A DNA stretch of 64,000 bases from Lachnoclostridium sp. UBA5725. GTDB taxonomy: Bacteria; Bacillota; Clostridia; Lachnospirales; Lachnospiraceae. A program made the position numbers and the translations under genes. The stretch spans positions 8,092-72,091 of the forward strand of contig DIGJ01000020.1 in the NCBI GenBank assembly GCA_002419585.1, written 5' to 3'. Below, piece by piece: positions 45,483 to 54,125 of this stretch. The notes under the pieces were generated by a model. That model did not search any database, was not told the DNA's origin, and saw nothing but the letters and a program-made list of their open reading frames with translations. Position 1 is the stretch's first letter. The number at the start of each line of letters is the position of its first letter.

Positions 45483-48134
45483 TTATTTCTTTTTTGATTT
45501 TTTTGCTGCTGTTTCCATAGGTGGCGAATCTACAAGCTCTACTTTTGGTGCAGGTTTATCATAAACATTAATGTAGATTTGTTTCAGCTCACTAATCAAT
45601 GGATACCTTGGGTTTGCTCCGGTACATTGGTCGTCATATGCTTTTTCTGCCATATCATCAAGGGTTTTATAAAAGCTGTCTTCAGAAATACCAAATTCTT
45701 TGATTGTCATTGGAATATTTACTTTCGTCTTCAATTCATCAATTGCATGGATTAGTAATTCGACTTTTTCATCCTGTGTATTACCACCAAGATGTAAGAA
45801 ATCCGCAATGTTAGCATATCTTGATTTTGCATTTGGATATTTATATTGTGCAAATGCAGCTTGTTTTATTGGATTATCAACTGCATTAAATCGGATGACT
45901 TCATTGATTATGATTCCATTTGCAATTCCATGTGGAATGTGATGCTGGGCGCCTAGTTTATGCGCTAATGAGTGGCAAATTCCAAGAAATGCATTTGCAA
46001 ATGCCAAACCTGCCATACAAGAGGCGTGTCCCATTTTTTCCCTTGCTTCTTTATTATTCGGACCTTCATTGTATGCTATTGGTAGGTATTTAAATATTAA
46101 ACGAATGGATTCTAAAGCTAAGCCATTTGTAAATTCAGAAGCTAAGATAGAAACATAAGCTTCAATTGCATGGGTCAATGCATCGATACCGGAGGCAGCA
46201 GTTAACCCTTTTGGCATATCCATCATTAATTCAGCATCTACAATTGCCATATTTGGAGTGATTTCGTAATCTGCCAACGGATATTTCTGACCTGTTTTTT
46301 CATCGGTAATGACTGCAAATGGAGTGACTTCAGAGCCGGTGCCGGCAGAGGTTGCGATACATATCAGCATTGCTTTATTGCCCATTTTAGGGAATGCATA
46401 TACTCGTTTTCGAATATCCATAAATCGCATCGCGAGATCTTCAAAAACAACATCTGGATGTTCATATAATACCCACATAATCTTGGCGGCATCCATTGGG
46501 GATCCTCCACCGATTGCGATAATAGTATCAGGCTCGAATGCCGCAATTTGTTCGGCTCCTTTTTTCGCGGTTGCTAACGTTGGATCAGGCTCAACATCCG
46601 AAAATATTTTGTAAGTTACGCCGATTTCATCAAGCACACTGGTAACTTTATCGACATAACCTAATTGATAAAGTACGCTATCGGTGACAATAAAAGCTTT
46701 TTTCTTTTCCATATCTTTCAATTCCTGCAAGGCAATTGGAAGACAGGCATATTTGAAATATATTTTTTCGGGAATTCGAAACCATAACATATTTTCCCGG
46801 CGCTCAGCAATACTTTTTATATTCAGTAAATGTTGTGGTCCAACATTTTCTGATATCGAGTTACCGCCCCAGGAACCGCAGCCAAGAGTTAATGAAGGAC
46901 TCAGTTTAAAATTGTATAAGTCACCAATTCCTCCATGTGAGGAAGGTGTGTTGATTAAAGTTCTGGCAGTCTTCATCGCTGCTGCAAATTTATTTATCTT
47001 ATCGGTTTCATTCATTTCATCTACATATAAGGAGGAAGTGTGTCCGAATCCACCAAATTCAACTAAGGTAACCGCTTTCGATAGCGCATCATCAAAATTT
47101 TTTCCTTTGTATAAAGCCAAAACGGGTGATAATTTTTCGTGTGCAAATGGTTCTTCTGGCTCAACAGACTCAACCTCACCAATCAAAACCTTCGTATCTT
47201 TGTCAACCGTTAATCCAGCAAGCTCTGCTATTTTATAAGCTGGTTGTCCAACGATTTTCGCATTTAAGGCACCATCTTTTAAGATGATACTTCCAACTTT
47301 ACCAACTTCATCCTTCTTTAAAATATAAGCTCCTCTTTTTTCAAATTCCTTCTTTACTTGATTGTATACGGAATCAACCGCGATGACAGATTGTTCCGAT
47401 GCACAGATCATACCATTGTCAAACGTTTTTGACAGAAGGATAGAACTAACTGCCGTTTTAATATCAGCTGAATCGTCAATGATAGCAGGAGTATTGCCAG
47501 GACCTACCCCAAGTGCAGGCTTTCCGGACGAATAAGCAGCTTTTACCATACCAGGACCTCCAGTTGCGAGAATCATATCCAGTTCTTTCATTACGGTAGA
47601 GGAAAGTTCGAGCGTTGGTTCATCAATCCATCCTATGATTCCTTCCGGAGCACCAGCTTTTACCGCTGCATCGAGAATTATTTTTGCGGCTTCTATCGTG
47701 GAATTTTTTGCTCTTGGATGAGGGGATAAAATGATTCCATTTCTTGTTTTTAGACAGATTAGTGCTTTGAATATAGCAGTAGAGGTGGGGTTTGTAGTTG
47801 GAATAATTGCAGCAATTACTCCGATAGGTTCTGCTATTTTAGTAAGGCCGAATGCTTCATCTGTTTCAATAATATCACAAGTTTTTAAATCTTTAAATTT
47901 GTTGTAAATATATTCAGATGCAAAATGATTCTTAATAACCTTATCTTCAACAATTCCCATTCCGGTTTCTTCCCTCGCCAATTTTGCAAGTGGGATTCTG
48001 GAATTATTGGCAGCTATCGCTGCTTGCTTAAAAATTTCATCCACTTGTGCTTGCGTATAAGTAGCAAATTTCTTTTGCGCGGCTCGTACTTGTGAAATTT
48101 TTTGCATTAATTCATCCATATTTGTTACTTTCAT
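45483..48134 (-). CDS. adhE: Bifunctional acetaldehyde-CoA/alcohol dehydrogenase
   Basis: 883 residues. The N-terminal aldehyde dehydrogenase half reduces acetyl-CoA to acetaldehyde (catalytic Cys244 in FDNGMICAS). The C-terminal iron-dependent alcohol dehydrogenase half reduces it to ethanol (AIGGGSPMDAAK nucleotide loop; metal His in GICHSLAHKLGAQHHIPHG). The tail is Lys-rich. Start ATG 48134 is preferred over 48146 because GGAG lies at proper distance only from it. Main ethanol-forming enzyme of fermentative clostridia, assembling into spirosomes. I found no convincing Rex box upstream. Confidence 0.95.
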   Translation of the reverse strand: MKVTNMDELMQKISQVRAAQKKFATYTQAQVDEIFKQAAIAANNSRIPLAKLAREETGMGIVEDKVIKNHFASEYIYNKFKDLKTCDIIETDEAFGLTKIAEPIGVIAAIIPTTNPTSTAIFKALICLKTRNGIILSPHPRAKNSTIEAAKIILDAAVKAGAPEGIIGWIDEPTLELSSTVMKELDMILATGGPGMVKAAYSSGKPALGVGPGNTPAIIDDSADIKTAVSSILLSKTFDNGMICASEQSVIAVDSVYNQVKKEFEKRGAYILKKDEVGKVGSIILKDGALNAKIVGQPAYKIAELAGLTVDKDTKVLIGEVESVEPEEPFAHEKLSPVLALYKGKNFDDALSKAVTLVEFGGFGHTSSLYVDEMNETDKINKFAAAMKTARTLINTPSSHGGIGDLYNFKLSPSLTLGCGSWGGNSISENVGPQHLLNIKSIAERRENMLWFRIPEKIYFKYACLPIALQELKDMEKKKAFIVTDSVLYQLGYVDKVTSVLDEIGVTYKIFSDVEPDPTLATAKKGAEQIAAFEPDTIIAIGGGSPMDAAKIMWVLYEHPDVVFEDLAMRFMDIRKRVYAFPKMGNKAMLICIATSAGTGSEVTPFAVITDEKTGQKYPLADYEITPNMAIVDAELMMDMPKGLTAASGIDALTHAIEAYVSILASEFTNGLALESIRLIFKYLPIAYNEGPNNKEAREKMGHASCMAGLAFANAFLGICHSLAHKLGAQHHIPHGIANGIIINEVIRFNAVDNPIKQAAFAQYKYPNAKSRYANIADFLHLGGNTQDEKVELLIHAIDELKTKVNIPMTIKEFGISEDSFYKTLDDMAEKAYDDQCTGANPRYPLISELKQIYINVYDKPAPKVELVDSPPMETAAKKSKKK

Positions 48135-48283
48135 AAGTTTCTCCATTCCGGCGCATGTTCTTTACACTTACTGCACCACTTTTTCTATAAACGAACGAAT
48201 ATTACATTCCTATTGTTTGACTTTTTATTGAAAAATATGATTTGTTTCATAGGTAATTATTATCAACTGCTCCAAATTCAAAC

Positions 48284-48321
48284 AAAAAAGAACGTTTTCA
48301 GTTTAAGAAAACGTTCTTTCG
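48284..48321 (-). terminator. Terminator of the 48352 minus-strand gene
   Basis: AAAGAACGTTTTC and GAAAACGTTCTTT pair perfectly around AGTTTAA; on the minus strand a T6 run follows. Confidence 0.85.
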
Positions 48322-48351
48322 TTTGACAAATTTTTAAATATTAGGTTAAGT

Positions 48352-48993
48352 CTACGATTCGGTTGTCGAGGATTCCGTTTTTGCTGTTCCATTTTTCCAA
48401 GCATCTATTTTTTCTCTTGTTGCTTCTAGCGTCTGCTTACAAATCGATGGTAACTCATCGCCCCAGGATTTTGTTGCTTGCTTATAACCTTTTTCAATTG
48501 CACTCATTAAAGTATCTGCTTTGGATGGATCGCCGCCAGCTAATGCATAAGCAAAAGAATACAGTCTTTCTGAGGTCTGTTCTACACCCCAGTAGCCATC
48601 TTCTGAGACATCTTCTTTCGCCTGAGTAATATCTTCTATGGAGAATTCAACCTTGCCAGATTTTAAAACATCAAAAATGCTTTCAGAAGTACCAAGTTTT
48701 TGACCTTGCTTTAACAGAGTCTTTTCTACTAAGTCTTGTAATTGCTGCTTTCTTTGATTCAAATCATTTAATAGACTATTGATCGTTGCGGTATCTCTTT
48801 TATATGTCTTGTTTACGGAACTAGTTTGTTTGTCATCTGTGCTTGCCTCATAAACAGCAGCTGCCTGCTCGTTCTTGGTATTCGTTTTTGTTTCATTCTT
48901 AGACGCTTCTTTTTTTGAAGTGGAAGCAGATTTCGAAGAAGCAGTAGTGTTATAAGTAGAAACATTTGTTGCTGAAATATTATTTGTATTCAT
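48352..48993 (-). CDS. Uncharacterised Ser/Thr/Lys-rich protein
   Basis: 213 residues. The first 70 are low-complexity (Ser, Thr, Asn, Lys, Ala). Residues 70-105 are helical, probably coiled coil (LLNDLNQRKQQLQDLVEKTL). The rest is a conserved-looking domain with GYWGVEQTSERLYSFAYALAGGD and KGYKQATKSWGDELP. No signal peptide. I do not know the family. ATG follows AAGGAGGG. Own terminator, so probably monocistronic. Confidence 0.75.
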   Translation of the reverse strand: MNTNNISATNVSTYNTTASSKSASTSKKEASKNETKTNTKNEQAAAVYEASTDDKQTSSVNKTYKRDTATINSLLNDLNQRKQQLQDLVEKTLLKQGQKLGTSESIFDVLKSGKVEFSIEDITQAKEDVSEDGYWGVEQTSERLYSFAYALAGGDPSKADTLMSAIEKGYKQATKSWGDELPSICKQTLEATREKIDAWKNGTAKTESSTTES

Positions 48994-49062
48994 AGCTTTA
49001 CCCTCCTTGGTATGATACGCCTATCTTGTTATAGCGTATATCGACAAATTAGGCTAGAAAGA

Positions 49063-49365
49063 TTAGTGAAGTACTACATAATTTTGCGCGTAATTGAAGC
49101 ACCATTCTATACATGCCATACCAATTGCAAAGGTAGTAAGCATCACCATAATAAAGATTGCACCGCCATCATAGGTGATTTTTCCTTCTTTGTCCTGAAA
49201 ATAAGAAACGAGTACTTCTGTTCCTAGAAAAATAAAGATAATCGGCCAAAGCTTCATAATAAATTCATAGGAAATAGCAATGCTAAAGATATGAATGATA
49301 AATAACAGACCGAATACGATAAGTGTAGCTCCAAGAGTAAGAGTTCCTATTCTGCGAGTTTTCAT
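49063..49365 (-). CDS. Small membrane protein, last gene of the ECF operon
   Basis: 100 residues with three predicted helices. The helix pair (LGATLIVFGLLFII; LWPIIFIFLGTEVLVSYF) resembles the LiaF/DUF5668 transmembrane region. It overlaps the preceding gene by 4 bp (ATGA type), so it is the fourth member of the sigma-factor operon. Its partner domain is not present. Confidence 0.7.
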   Translation of the reverse strand: MKTRRIGTLTLGATLIVFGLLFIIHIFSIAISYEFIMKLWPIIFIFLGTEVLVSYFQDKEGKITYDGGAIFIMVMLTTFAIGMACIEWCFNYAQNYVVLH

Positions 49366-49997
49366 TCCGTTTCCTCCTTTGTATCTTCCACGATGATTTC
49401 CTCCGAAGAAATCGTAATATCTTCCGAAAAAGTTTGATCTTTATTTTCCTTTGTTATCGTATTAGTTTCAAGTGTAGTTTCGTGATTGTAAAGTTCGAAC
49501 TTTTTTCCCTGAATTAAGCGAATACCCGCATAAATAATGAAGAAAGCAAGTATCAGTTGAGGAATTGCATCGAAATAACTAGAAATCTGATAATATGCAT
49601 CCCATCCGATAATAGTACGTAAAATTTCGGTAAAATTAGAAAATAGTAAGCTTGCACCAATTAAGATAAAAGTTATAGCAATAACCTTTCTAAACTTTCC
49701 TTGCAGTAGCAAAGTAAGTTCGGAAAAATTTATGTTAAATAGATAGTGGTCCTCTATTTGATAGAAGTCTTCATTTTTCATTGAATTTTTATTAATGGTA
49801 TCAAAGAAACTGTAAAACCACAGAATCGGCAGAAGGAACAGGATGGGTTCCATCCGTAAAATGGCAGCAAAAAACAACGTTCCACAAAGCATTGTTATTA
49901 GAGAAATCCCCATTTTCATAAATCCAAGATACATGTGACCAGCACCTGGTATCATGGAAAAGCAGAATGTTAAAAATTTTCCTTTTCGTTTAATCAT
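49362..49997 (-). CDS. Membrane protein with TM2-like N-terminus
   Basis: 211 residues with five helices. It begins with CFSMIPGAGHMYLGFMKMG, the TM2-domain-like motif, and ends with a 45-residue acidic Thr/Glu tail. Overlaps the anti-sigma gene by 8 bp. Likely a structural or signalling membrane component of an envelope-stress module; function unknown. Confidence 0.7.
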   Translation of the reverse strand: MIKRKGKFLTFCFSMIPGAGHMYLGFMKMGISLITMLCGTLFFAAILRMEPILFLLPILWFYSFFDTINKNSMKNEDFYQIEDHYLFNINFSELTLLLQGKFRKVIAITFILIGASLLFSNFTEILRTIIGWDAYYQISSYFDAIPQLILAFFIIYAGIRLIQGKKFELYNHETTLETNTITKENKDQTFSEDITISSEEIIVEDTKEETE

Positions 49998-50469
49998 TAT
50001 TGTTACCTCCGTTATTATTCGTTATATGTTTATTAAAGATAAACATATTCATTGTTTCATTAATTTGATCGGTAAATTGGAATATCGATTCGTTCATGGT
50101 ATCCATGATTGTATCAGCATTAGCATTGGTATAGGTGGAAAGAGTATTAGAAATCATAGCATCTTTCCAAGAACTTGAAAATAAAAGAAAAAGTGCGCCA
50201 CACATTGCAGTACACACCCGCATGCTGTAGAAAAAGAGCTGACGTTTGGTTGCATTTGATTTCTTTTTTTTGACATGAAGCAAAATGCTTTCCTTTAGCG
50301 TCTTTGGTGCTGGGATAATACAATCATTTTCAATAAAACTTGCAGCAAATAAATCTGCACAATACGTACATTCTGAGATATGTGTTAGAAGAGAATCGGT
50401 TTCTTCCAAGGATAATTGATTCTTATGGTACATTTTTAACTGATCTTTCTTAATATGTTGATTGTCCAT
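49990..50469 (-). CDS. Zinc-binding-type anti-sigma factor
   Basis: 159 residues. The cytoplasmic N-terminal part holds HISECTYC (HxxxCxxC), the zinc-binding anti-sigma (ZAS) signature, near residues 30-37. A single helix near 82-100 follows, then an extracellular Asn/Thr-rich tail. It starts 3 bp after the sigma gene. Should sequester the cognate ECF sigma factor until an envelope signal arrives. Confidence 0.8.
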   Translation of the reverse strand: MDNQHIKKDQLKMYHKNQLSLEETDSLLTHISECTYCADLFAASFIENDCIIPAPKTLKESILLHVKKKKSNATKRQLFFYSMRVCTAMCGALFLLFSSSWKDAMISNTLSTYTNANADTIMDTMNESIFQFTDQINETMNMFIFNKHITNNNGGNNND

Positions 50470-50472
50470 GGA

Positions 50473-50976
50473 TTATATCTCCTTTCCCCATTTGCTTTTT
50501 AATAAGTTTTTTGCACGATAAATCTGTGTTTGAATGGTCTTTATCTTTTTACCGGAGTTTGTTGCGATTTCAGCAACTGTCATCTCATTATAAAAATAGC
50601 TAGTCGCAATTTCATCATAGGGAGGTTTTAAGGTTTGACAAAGTCTCAAAATCCGTTCCTTATCATCTTTTTCTAGTAATGCATCCTCTGGTGTAGGTCC
50701 ACGGCTCTCAATCCCCTTAAAATATTCATCATCGGTTGGAAGTATTCGCTTTCCTGCACTTTTGGTATAATCCAAGCATTTGTTGGTTGCAATTTTACTG
50801 ATCCAGGCTCGCTCATTCTCTCCGTCAAAGGAGGGGAGATTTTTATAAACGGAAAGGAACGTTTCCTGTGTCAGATCTTGTGCATCAAAACAATTGTTTG
50901 TTATTTTGTAGCAGATAGAATAGACCAGATTGCTATATCGATCCATCAACTGTGCAAAATATTGAGTTGAATTAAT
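50473..50976 (-). CDS. ECF sigma factor, probable ATT start
   Basis: 168 residues if it starts at ATT 50976. Region 2 (FAQLMDRYSNLVYSICYKI, DAQDLTQETFLSVYKNL) and region 4 (MTVAEIATNSGKKIKTIQTQ) are clear. Starting at the TTG 50949 or the adjacent ATG would remove the first helix residues (INSTQYFAQL) that complete region 2, and neither has a ribosome site. ATT 50976 lies 8 bp after GGGAGG. ATT starts are rare and usually regulatory. Confidence 0.8.
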   Translation of the reverse strand: MNSTQYFAQLMDRYSNLVYSICYKITNNCFDAQDLTQETFLSVYKNLPSFDGENERAWISKIATNKCLDYTKSAGKRILPTDDEYFKGIESRGPTPEDALLEKDDKERILRLCQTLKPPYDEIATSYFYNEMTVAEIATNSGKKIKTIQTQIYRAKNLLKSKWGKEI

Positions 50977-51132
50977 TTTCCCCGCCTCCCTTGTTTGATT
51001 CTCATAATCTATAACGAATGGAATTTCAAAAAGTCTTCAATTATTTTAAAAAATATGGTATCTTTTTTTTAGATGGTAAAATACGTAAGTATTGTAGCAT
51101 AAATATAGTGCATTGGAAAGAAATGGAGAATC

Positions 51133-51756
51133 ATGAATCAAGGAGCAATAAATTATCAAAAAGAATTAGAGAAATTAATAGAAAAGAATCAAAAAGAAAA
51201 CAGAGTACCAGCGCTATTCTTGCATAGTTGTTGTGCGCCTTGCAGTAGTTACTGTTTAGAATATTTGGCAGAATTCTTTCATATTACTCTATTTTATTAC
51301 AACCCCAATATCTCACCGAAAATGGAATATGAAACGAGAGTAGAAGAGCAAAAAAGATTAGTCGAAGCACTGAATCATAAAGTAACCTATCCAATTGAAA
51401 TGGTCGAAGGGAACTATGATCCAGAGCGATTTTATGAAATGGCAAAGGGAAAGGAAGACCTACCAGAAGGTGGCGAACGCTGTTTTGAGTGCTATAAACT
51501 TCGACTAAAAGAAGCGGGCCTCTATGCAAAGGAAGGGAACTTTGATTATTTTACGACCACCTTATCCATTAGCCCTCTAAAAAATGCACAGAAACTAAAT
51601 GAAATCGGAAATAAAATAGCAGACGAGGTTGATGTAGCCTATCTGCCTTCCGATTTCAAGAAGAAAAATGGATATAAACGCTCGACGGAGCTGTCCAAGG
51701 AATATGATCTTTACCGCCAGAATTACTGTGGCTGTGTTTATTCAAAACTAGATTAA
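51133..51756 (+). CDS. queH: Epoxyqueuosine reductase QueH
   Basis: 207 residues. Carries out the last step of queuosine tRNA modification, reducing epoxyqueuosine with an iron-sulphur cluster. HSCCAPC (Cys33, Cys34, Cys37), GERCFECYKLRL and the C-terminal YCGCVYS provide the conserved cysteines of the QueH (DUF208) family. ATG follows ATGGAGAA. No other queuosine genes are nearby. Confidence 0.9.
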   Translation: MNQGAINYQKELEKLIEKNQKENRVPALFLHSCCAPCSSYCLEYLAEFFHITLFYYNPNISPKMEYETRVEEQKRLVEALNHKVTYPIEMVEGNYDPERFYEMAKGKEDLPEGGERCFECYKLRLKEAGLYAKEGNFDYFTTTLSISPLKNAQKLNEIGNKIADEVDVAYLPSDFKKKNGYKRSTELSKEYDLYRQNYCGCVYSKLD

Positions 51757-51786
51757 AGCAGATTAAAGTTACAAGGAGGATATCGT

Positions 51787-52467
51787 ATGAACAAACGGTT
51801 ATTACTGCCAGTAATATGTTTGACCGCATGCGCCCTTTTTCTAGCTTGTCAAAAAAAAGAGAATACGTTGTTTTCTGACAAAGCAAGTAACAAGGACGTG
51901 GCTAATAATTCGTCGGAATCACTCGATTGGCCGACCTTATATTTGGATGGAGTATATTATCAGTCGGAACGATTTGAGACCATTGTTGAACCTGAGAATA
52001 TAACAGTTATGGGAACGATTGAGACGGCTTGTTTAGAAAGCGGTATGCCGACTAATTCATCTGAGGTAAATGATAGTGCTTATATTAGTTCAAAAATATA
52101 TGAATCAGACAAAAAGGAGATTATCTATCTAAAGTATTTGAATGCCAATGGGGATACTGTATATTCGAAATGGTCCGCAAGCACCTTATTAAAAAGAGAA
52201 TTGCCTGAAGACTGGTATCCATCCGTGATGGTAAATGACCATTTGTATTGGCAATCGGATTATACTATGAAAGATAATCTACCACCCCAAATGGGTTATG
52301 AGATTGCTAGTCAGCTTCTTTACGAGGAAGGTGCTATGGCTAGCAGAAACTTTAGTAATAGCATTCACATGCTCGGAGCCAATATATATGAATCAAGCCA
52401 GAATGAAGATGTCATATATATTGGATATGAAGATGGGCCATTTGCAGAGCTGACCATGGTAAAATAG
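51787..52467 (+). CDS. Putative lipoprotein of unknown function
   Basis: 226 residues with a lipoprotein signal (MNKRLLLPVICLTACALFLAC, lipobox LFLAC). The mature part is acidic, without known motif; two WSA/YW segments (SKWSAST, LYWQSDY) suggest a beta-rich fold. ATG follows AAGGAGG, 30 bp behind queH, so they may be co-transcribed. Confidence 0.75.
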   Translation: MNKRLLLPVICLTACALFLACQKKENTLFSDKASNKDVANNSSESLDWPTLYLDGVYYQSERFETIVEPENITVMGTIETACLESGMPTNSSEVNDSAYISSKIYESDKKEIIYLKYLNANGDTVYSKWSASTLLKRELPEDWYPSVMVNDHLYWQSDYTMKDNLPPQMGYEIASQLLYEEGAMASRNFSNSIHMLGANIYESSQNEDVIYIGYEDGPFAELTMVK

Positions 52468-52488
52468 GTGTCGCGATTTCTATCCTTA

Positions 52489-53682
52489 TTAAAAATTAAG
52501 TTGTGAAATAAATTCGTTCTCAAAGTCCGGTGTATTAGCAAGGTATAATACATCGGATTTTTCTTTTATATCGGCAAGGCGTTTTGGAGCATTTGGATCC
52601 GTTGCATACTGAATTGTACCAAGTAAGGAAGTATTACCGGCAAGTGTTATTTTATCTTCAAAACATTGTGGCAACAGACCTATATTCATGGCTTTTTTTA
52701 GATTCGTTGCACTTCCAAATGAGCCACAAAGATACACGGTTTCAATATCGGATTCCTGGCATCCATATTCTTTACAAAGAAGTGTAATGCCTGCGCGAAT
52801 TGCGGATTTTGCCATCTGTACTTCGCGGATATCTTTTTGAAAAAAGCGGATATTTTCAGCACCTTTTGCTGCCTTGGTAACTGGAAATCCTTCCTTAAAA
52901 CAAGTGTCACATAAAAGACCTGTCTTATCAATGATACCATTATCTAAAAGTTCAGAGGTTAACTCGATAATTCCACTACCGCAAAGACCAAGTGGGCGTC
53001 CGTATTGCAGGGTTTTAAATTTCACTTGCTCTTCTTTGATTTCTAATTGATAGATGGCTCCCTTAATTGCAGCGATTCCATATTTAATATTACCACCTTC
53101 AAACGCCGGTCCGGCAGCAGTAGAAGTTGTTAAAACTCGATCTTTGTTTCCAAGTGCCATCTCACCGTTTGTTCCCAAGTCTAGGAAAAAGCTCAGCTTA
53201 TCGGATTGATCCATATTTGTGGCATATAGACCAGAGGTGATGTCTCCTCCTACAAATGCAGAAATAGCTGGAAGGATAATAAGAGGACAGGAAAAATCCT
53301 CTAGTCCTAGTACTTCATTTGCAGTAAGTGTAAGAGTATCCAGTGTTACCGGTTGAAAAGGATAGGCGGAAAGTCCTTCGCAAGAATATCCTAACAGCAA
53401 ATGAACCATTGTAGTATTAGCCGCAATGGTAATTGACTCTACATCATTTTTTGTACTTCCAGACTTCCTTAAAATGGAGTCGATTCCTTTGAGTAAATTT
53501 TTCTGTATTAAAGATTGGAGCATAAGCCCTGAACCTTCCATAGAAGCCTTAATTCGGGATATGACATCCACACCAAAAAAACGTTGTTCATTTAGTATAG
53601 TCTCTTCTATTCTCAAATTCGTACGGCTATCAATTGCTGAAATGGCAATGGTAGTCGTTCCGATATCAATGCAAATCTTCAT
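52489..53682 (-). CDS. ASKHA-fold ATPase related to corrinoid-protein reductive activators (DUF4445)
   Basis: 397 residues. ATPase motifs: DIGTTTIAISAID at the N-terminus, LDLGTNGEMALG in the middle, CGSGIIEL and YLCGSFGSATNLKKA. This corresponds to the C-terminal ASKHA part of RACo proteins, which use ATP to reactivate corrinoid methyltransferase proteins, but the N-terminal ferredoxin domain is absent. ATG 53682 has AGGAGG at good spacing; the frame also opens upstream at 53712. No methyltransferase or corrinoid protein is nearby, so the partner is unknown. Confidence 0.8.
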   Translation of the reverse strand: MKICIDIGTTTIAISAIDSRTNLRIEETILNEQRFFGVDVISRIKASMEGSGLMLQSLIQKNLLKGIDSILRKSGSTKNDVESITIAANTTMVHLLLGYSCEGLSAYPFQPVTLDTLTLTANEVLGLEDFSCPLIILPAISAFVGGDITSGLYATNMDQSDKLSFFLDLGTNGEMALGNKDRVLTTSTAAGPAFEGGNIKYGIAAIKGAIYQLEIKEEQVKFKTLQYGRPLGLCGSGIIELTSELLDNGIIDKTGLLCDTCFKEGFPVTKAAKGAENIRFFQKDIREVQMAKSAIRAGITLLCKEYGCQESDIETVYLCGSFGSATNLKKAMNIGLLPQCFEDKITLAGNTSLLGTIQYATDPNAPKRLADIKEKSDVLYLANTPDFENEFISQLNF

Positions 53683-53758
53683 AAAACCTCCTACTATGAT
53701 GCATGTACGCATTTATTTCTTATACTTTACTGTATGGATTGATTTTAATCAAGAGGGG

Positions 53759-53787
53759 TTGACAAGAAAAGGAGTGGAGAGTAAAAT
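53759..53787 (+). promoter_or_regulatory. Predicted promoter of feoAB
   Basis: TTGACA (53759-53764), 17-bp spacer, TAAAAT (53782-53787). The Fur box begins 13 bp downstream. Confidence 0.75.
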
Positions 53788-53799
53788 TGATTTAGAAAA

Positions 53800-53814
53800 T
53801 GATAATCGTTATCA
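53800..53814. promoter_or_regulatory. Fur box upstream of feoA
   Basis: TGATAATCGTTATCA, a 7-1-7 palindrome with one asymmetry, close to the Fur consensus TGATAATNATTATCA. It covers the predicted transcription start, so feoAB should be repressed when iron is plentiful. Confidence 0.85.
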
Positions 53815-53832
53815 ATAAATAAGAGGTGGACT

Positions 53833-54060
53833 ATGAGTGTACGAAATGGAATCATTGGAAGCGTGTATGTTGTAGAATCTTTGCAAATGAAAGGCTCTAC
53901 GTTAAGAAGATTAGAAGCGCTGGGACTTAACGTAGGAACAAAGATTACAATACTTAACAATAAAAAGAGTGGTACGGTAATTTTTATGGTTCGAGGAACC
54001 AGATTGGCGATTGGTGCTAAAATCGCAGATTCGATATTGATTCGGGAGGATAAAGTGTGA
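53833..54060 (+). CDS. feoA: Ferrous iron transport protein A
   Basis: 75 residues, an SH3-like cytoplasmic protein that assists FeoB. GSTLRRLEALGLNVGTKI and GTRLAIGAKIADSILI are the FeoA hallmarks. ATG follows AGAGGTGG. Directly downstream of the Fur box; feoB follows after 65 bp. Confidence 0.9.
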   Translation: MSVRNGIIGSVYVVESLQMKGSTLRRLEALGLNVGTKITILNNKKSGTVIFMVRGTRLAIGAKIADSILIREDKV

Positions 54061-54125
54061 AATAAACCAGTTCACACTCCTGGGGGTTGAGTGCCGCAAA
54101 AAATTAACGCAGAAATGGAGAAAAC

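Noticed and set aside
46684..47238. 184-residue plus-strand open frame
   Set aside because: Lies wholly antisense to adhE, has no ribosome site and a composition expected from the complementary strand.
48135..48283. Rex-type operator upstream of adhE
   Set aside because: Rex sites are expected here, but no convincing TTGTTAA-N4-TTAACAA-like sequence is present.
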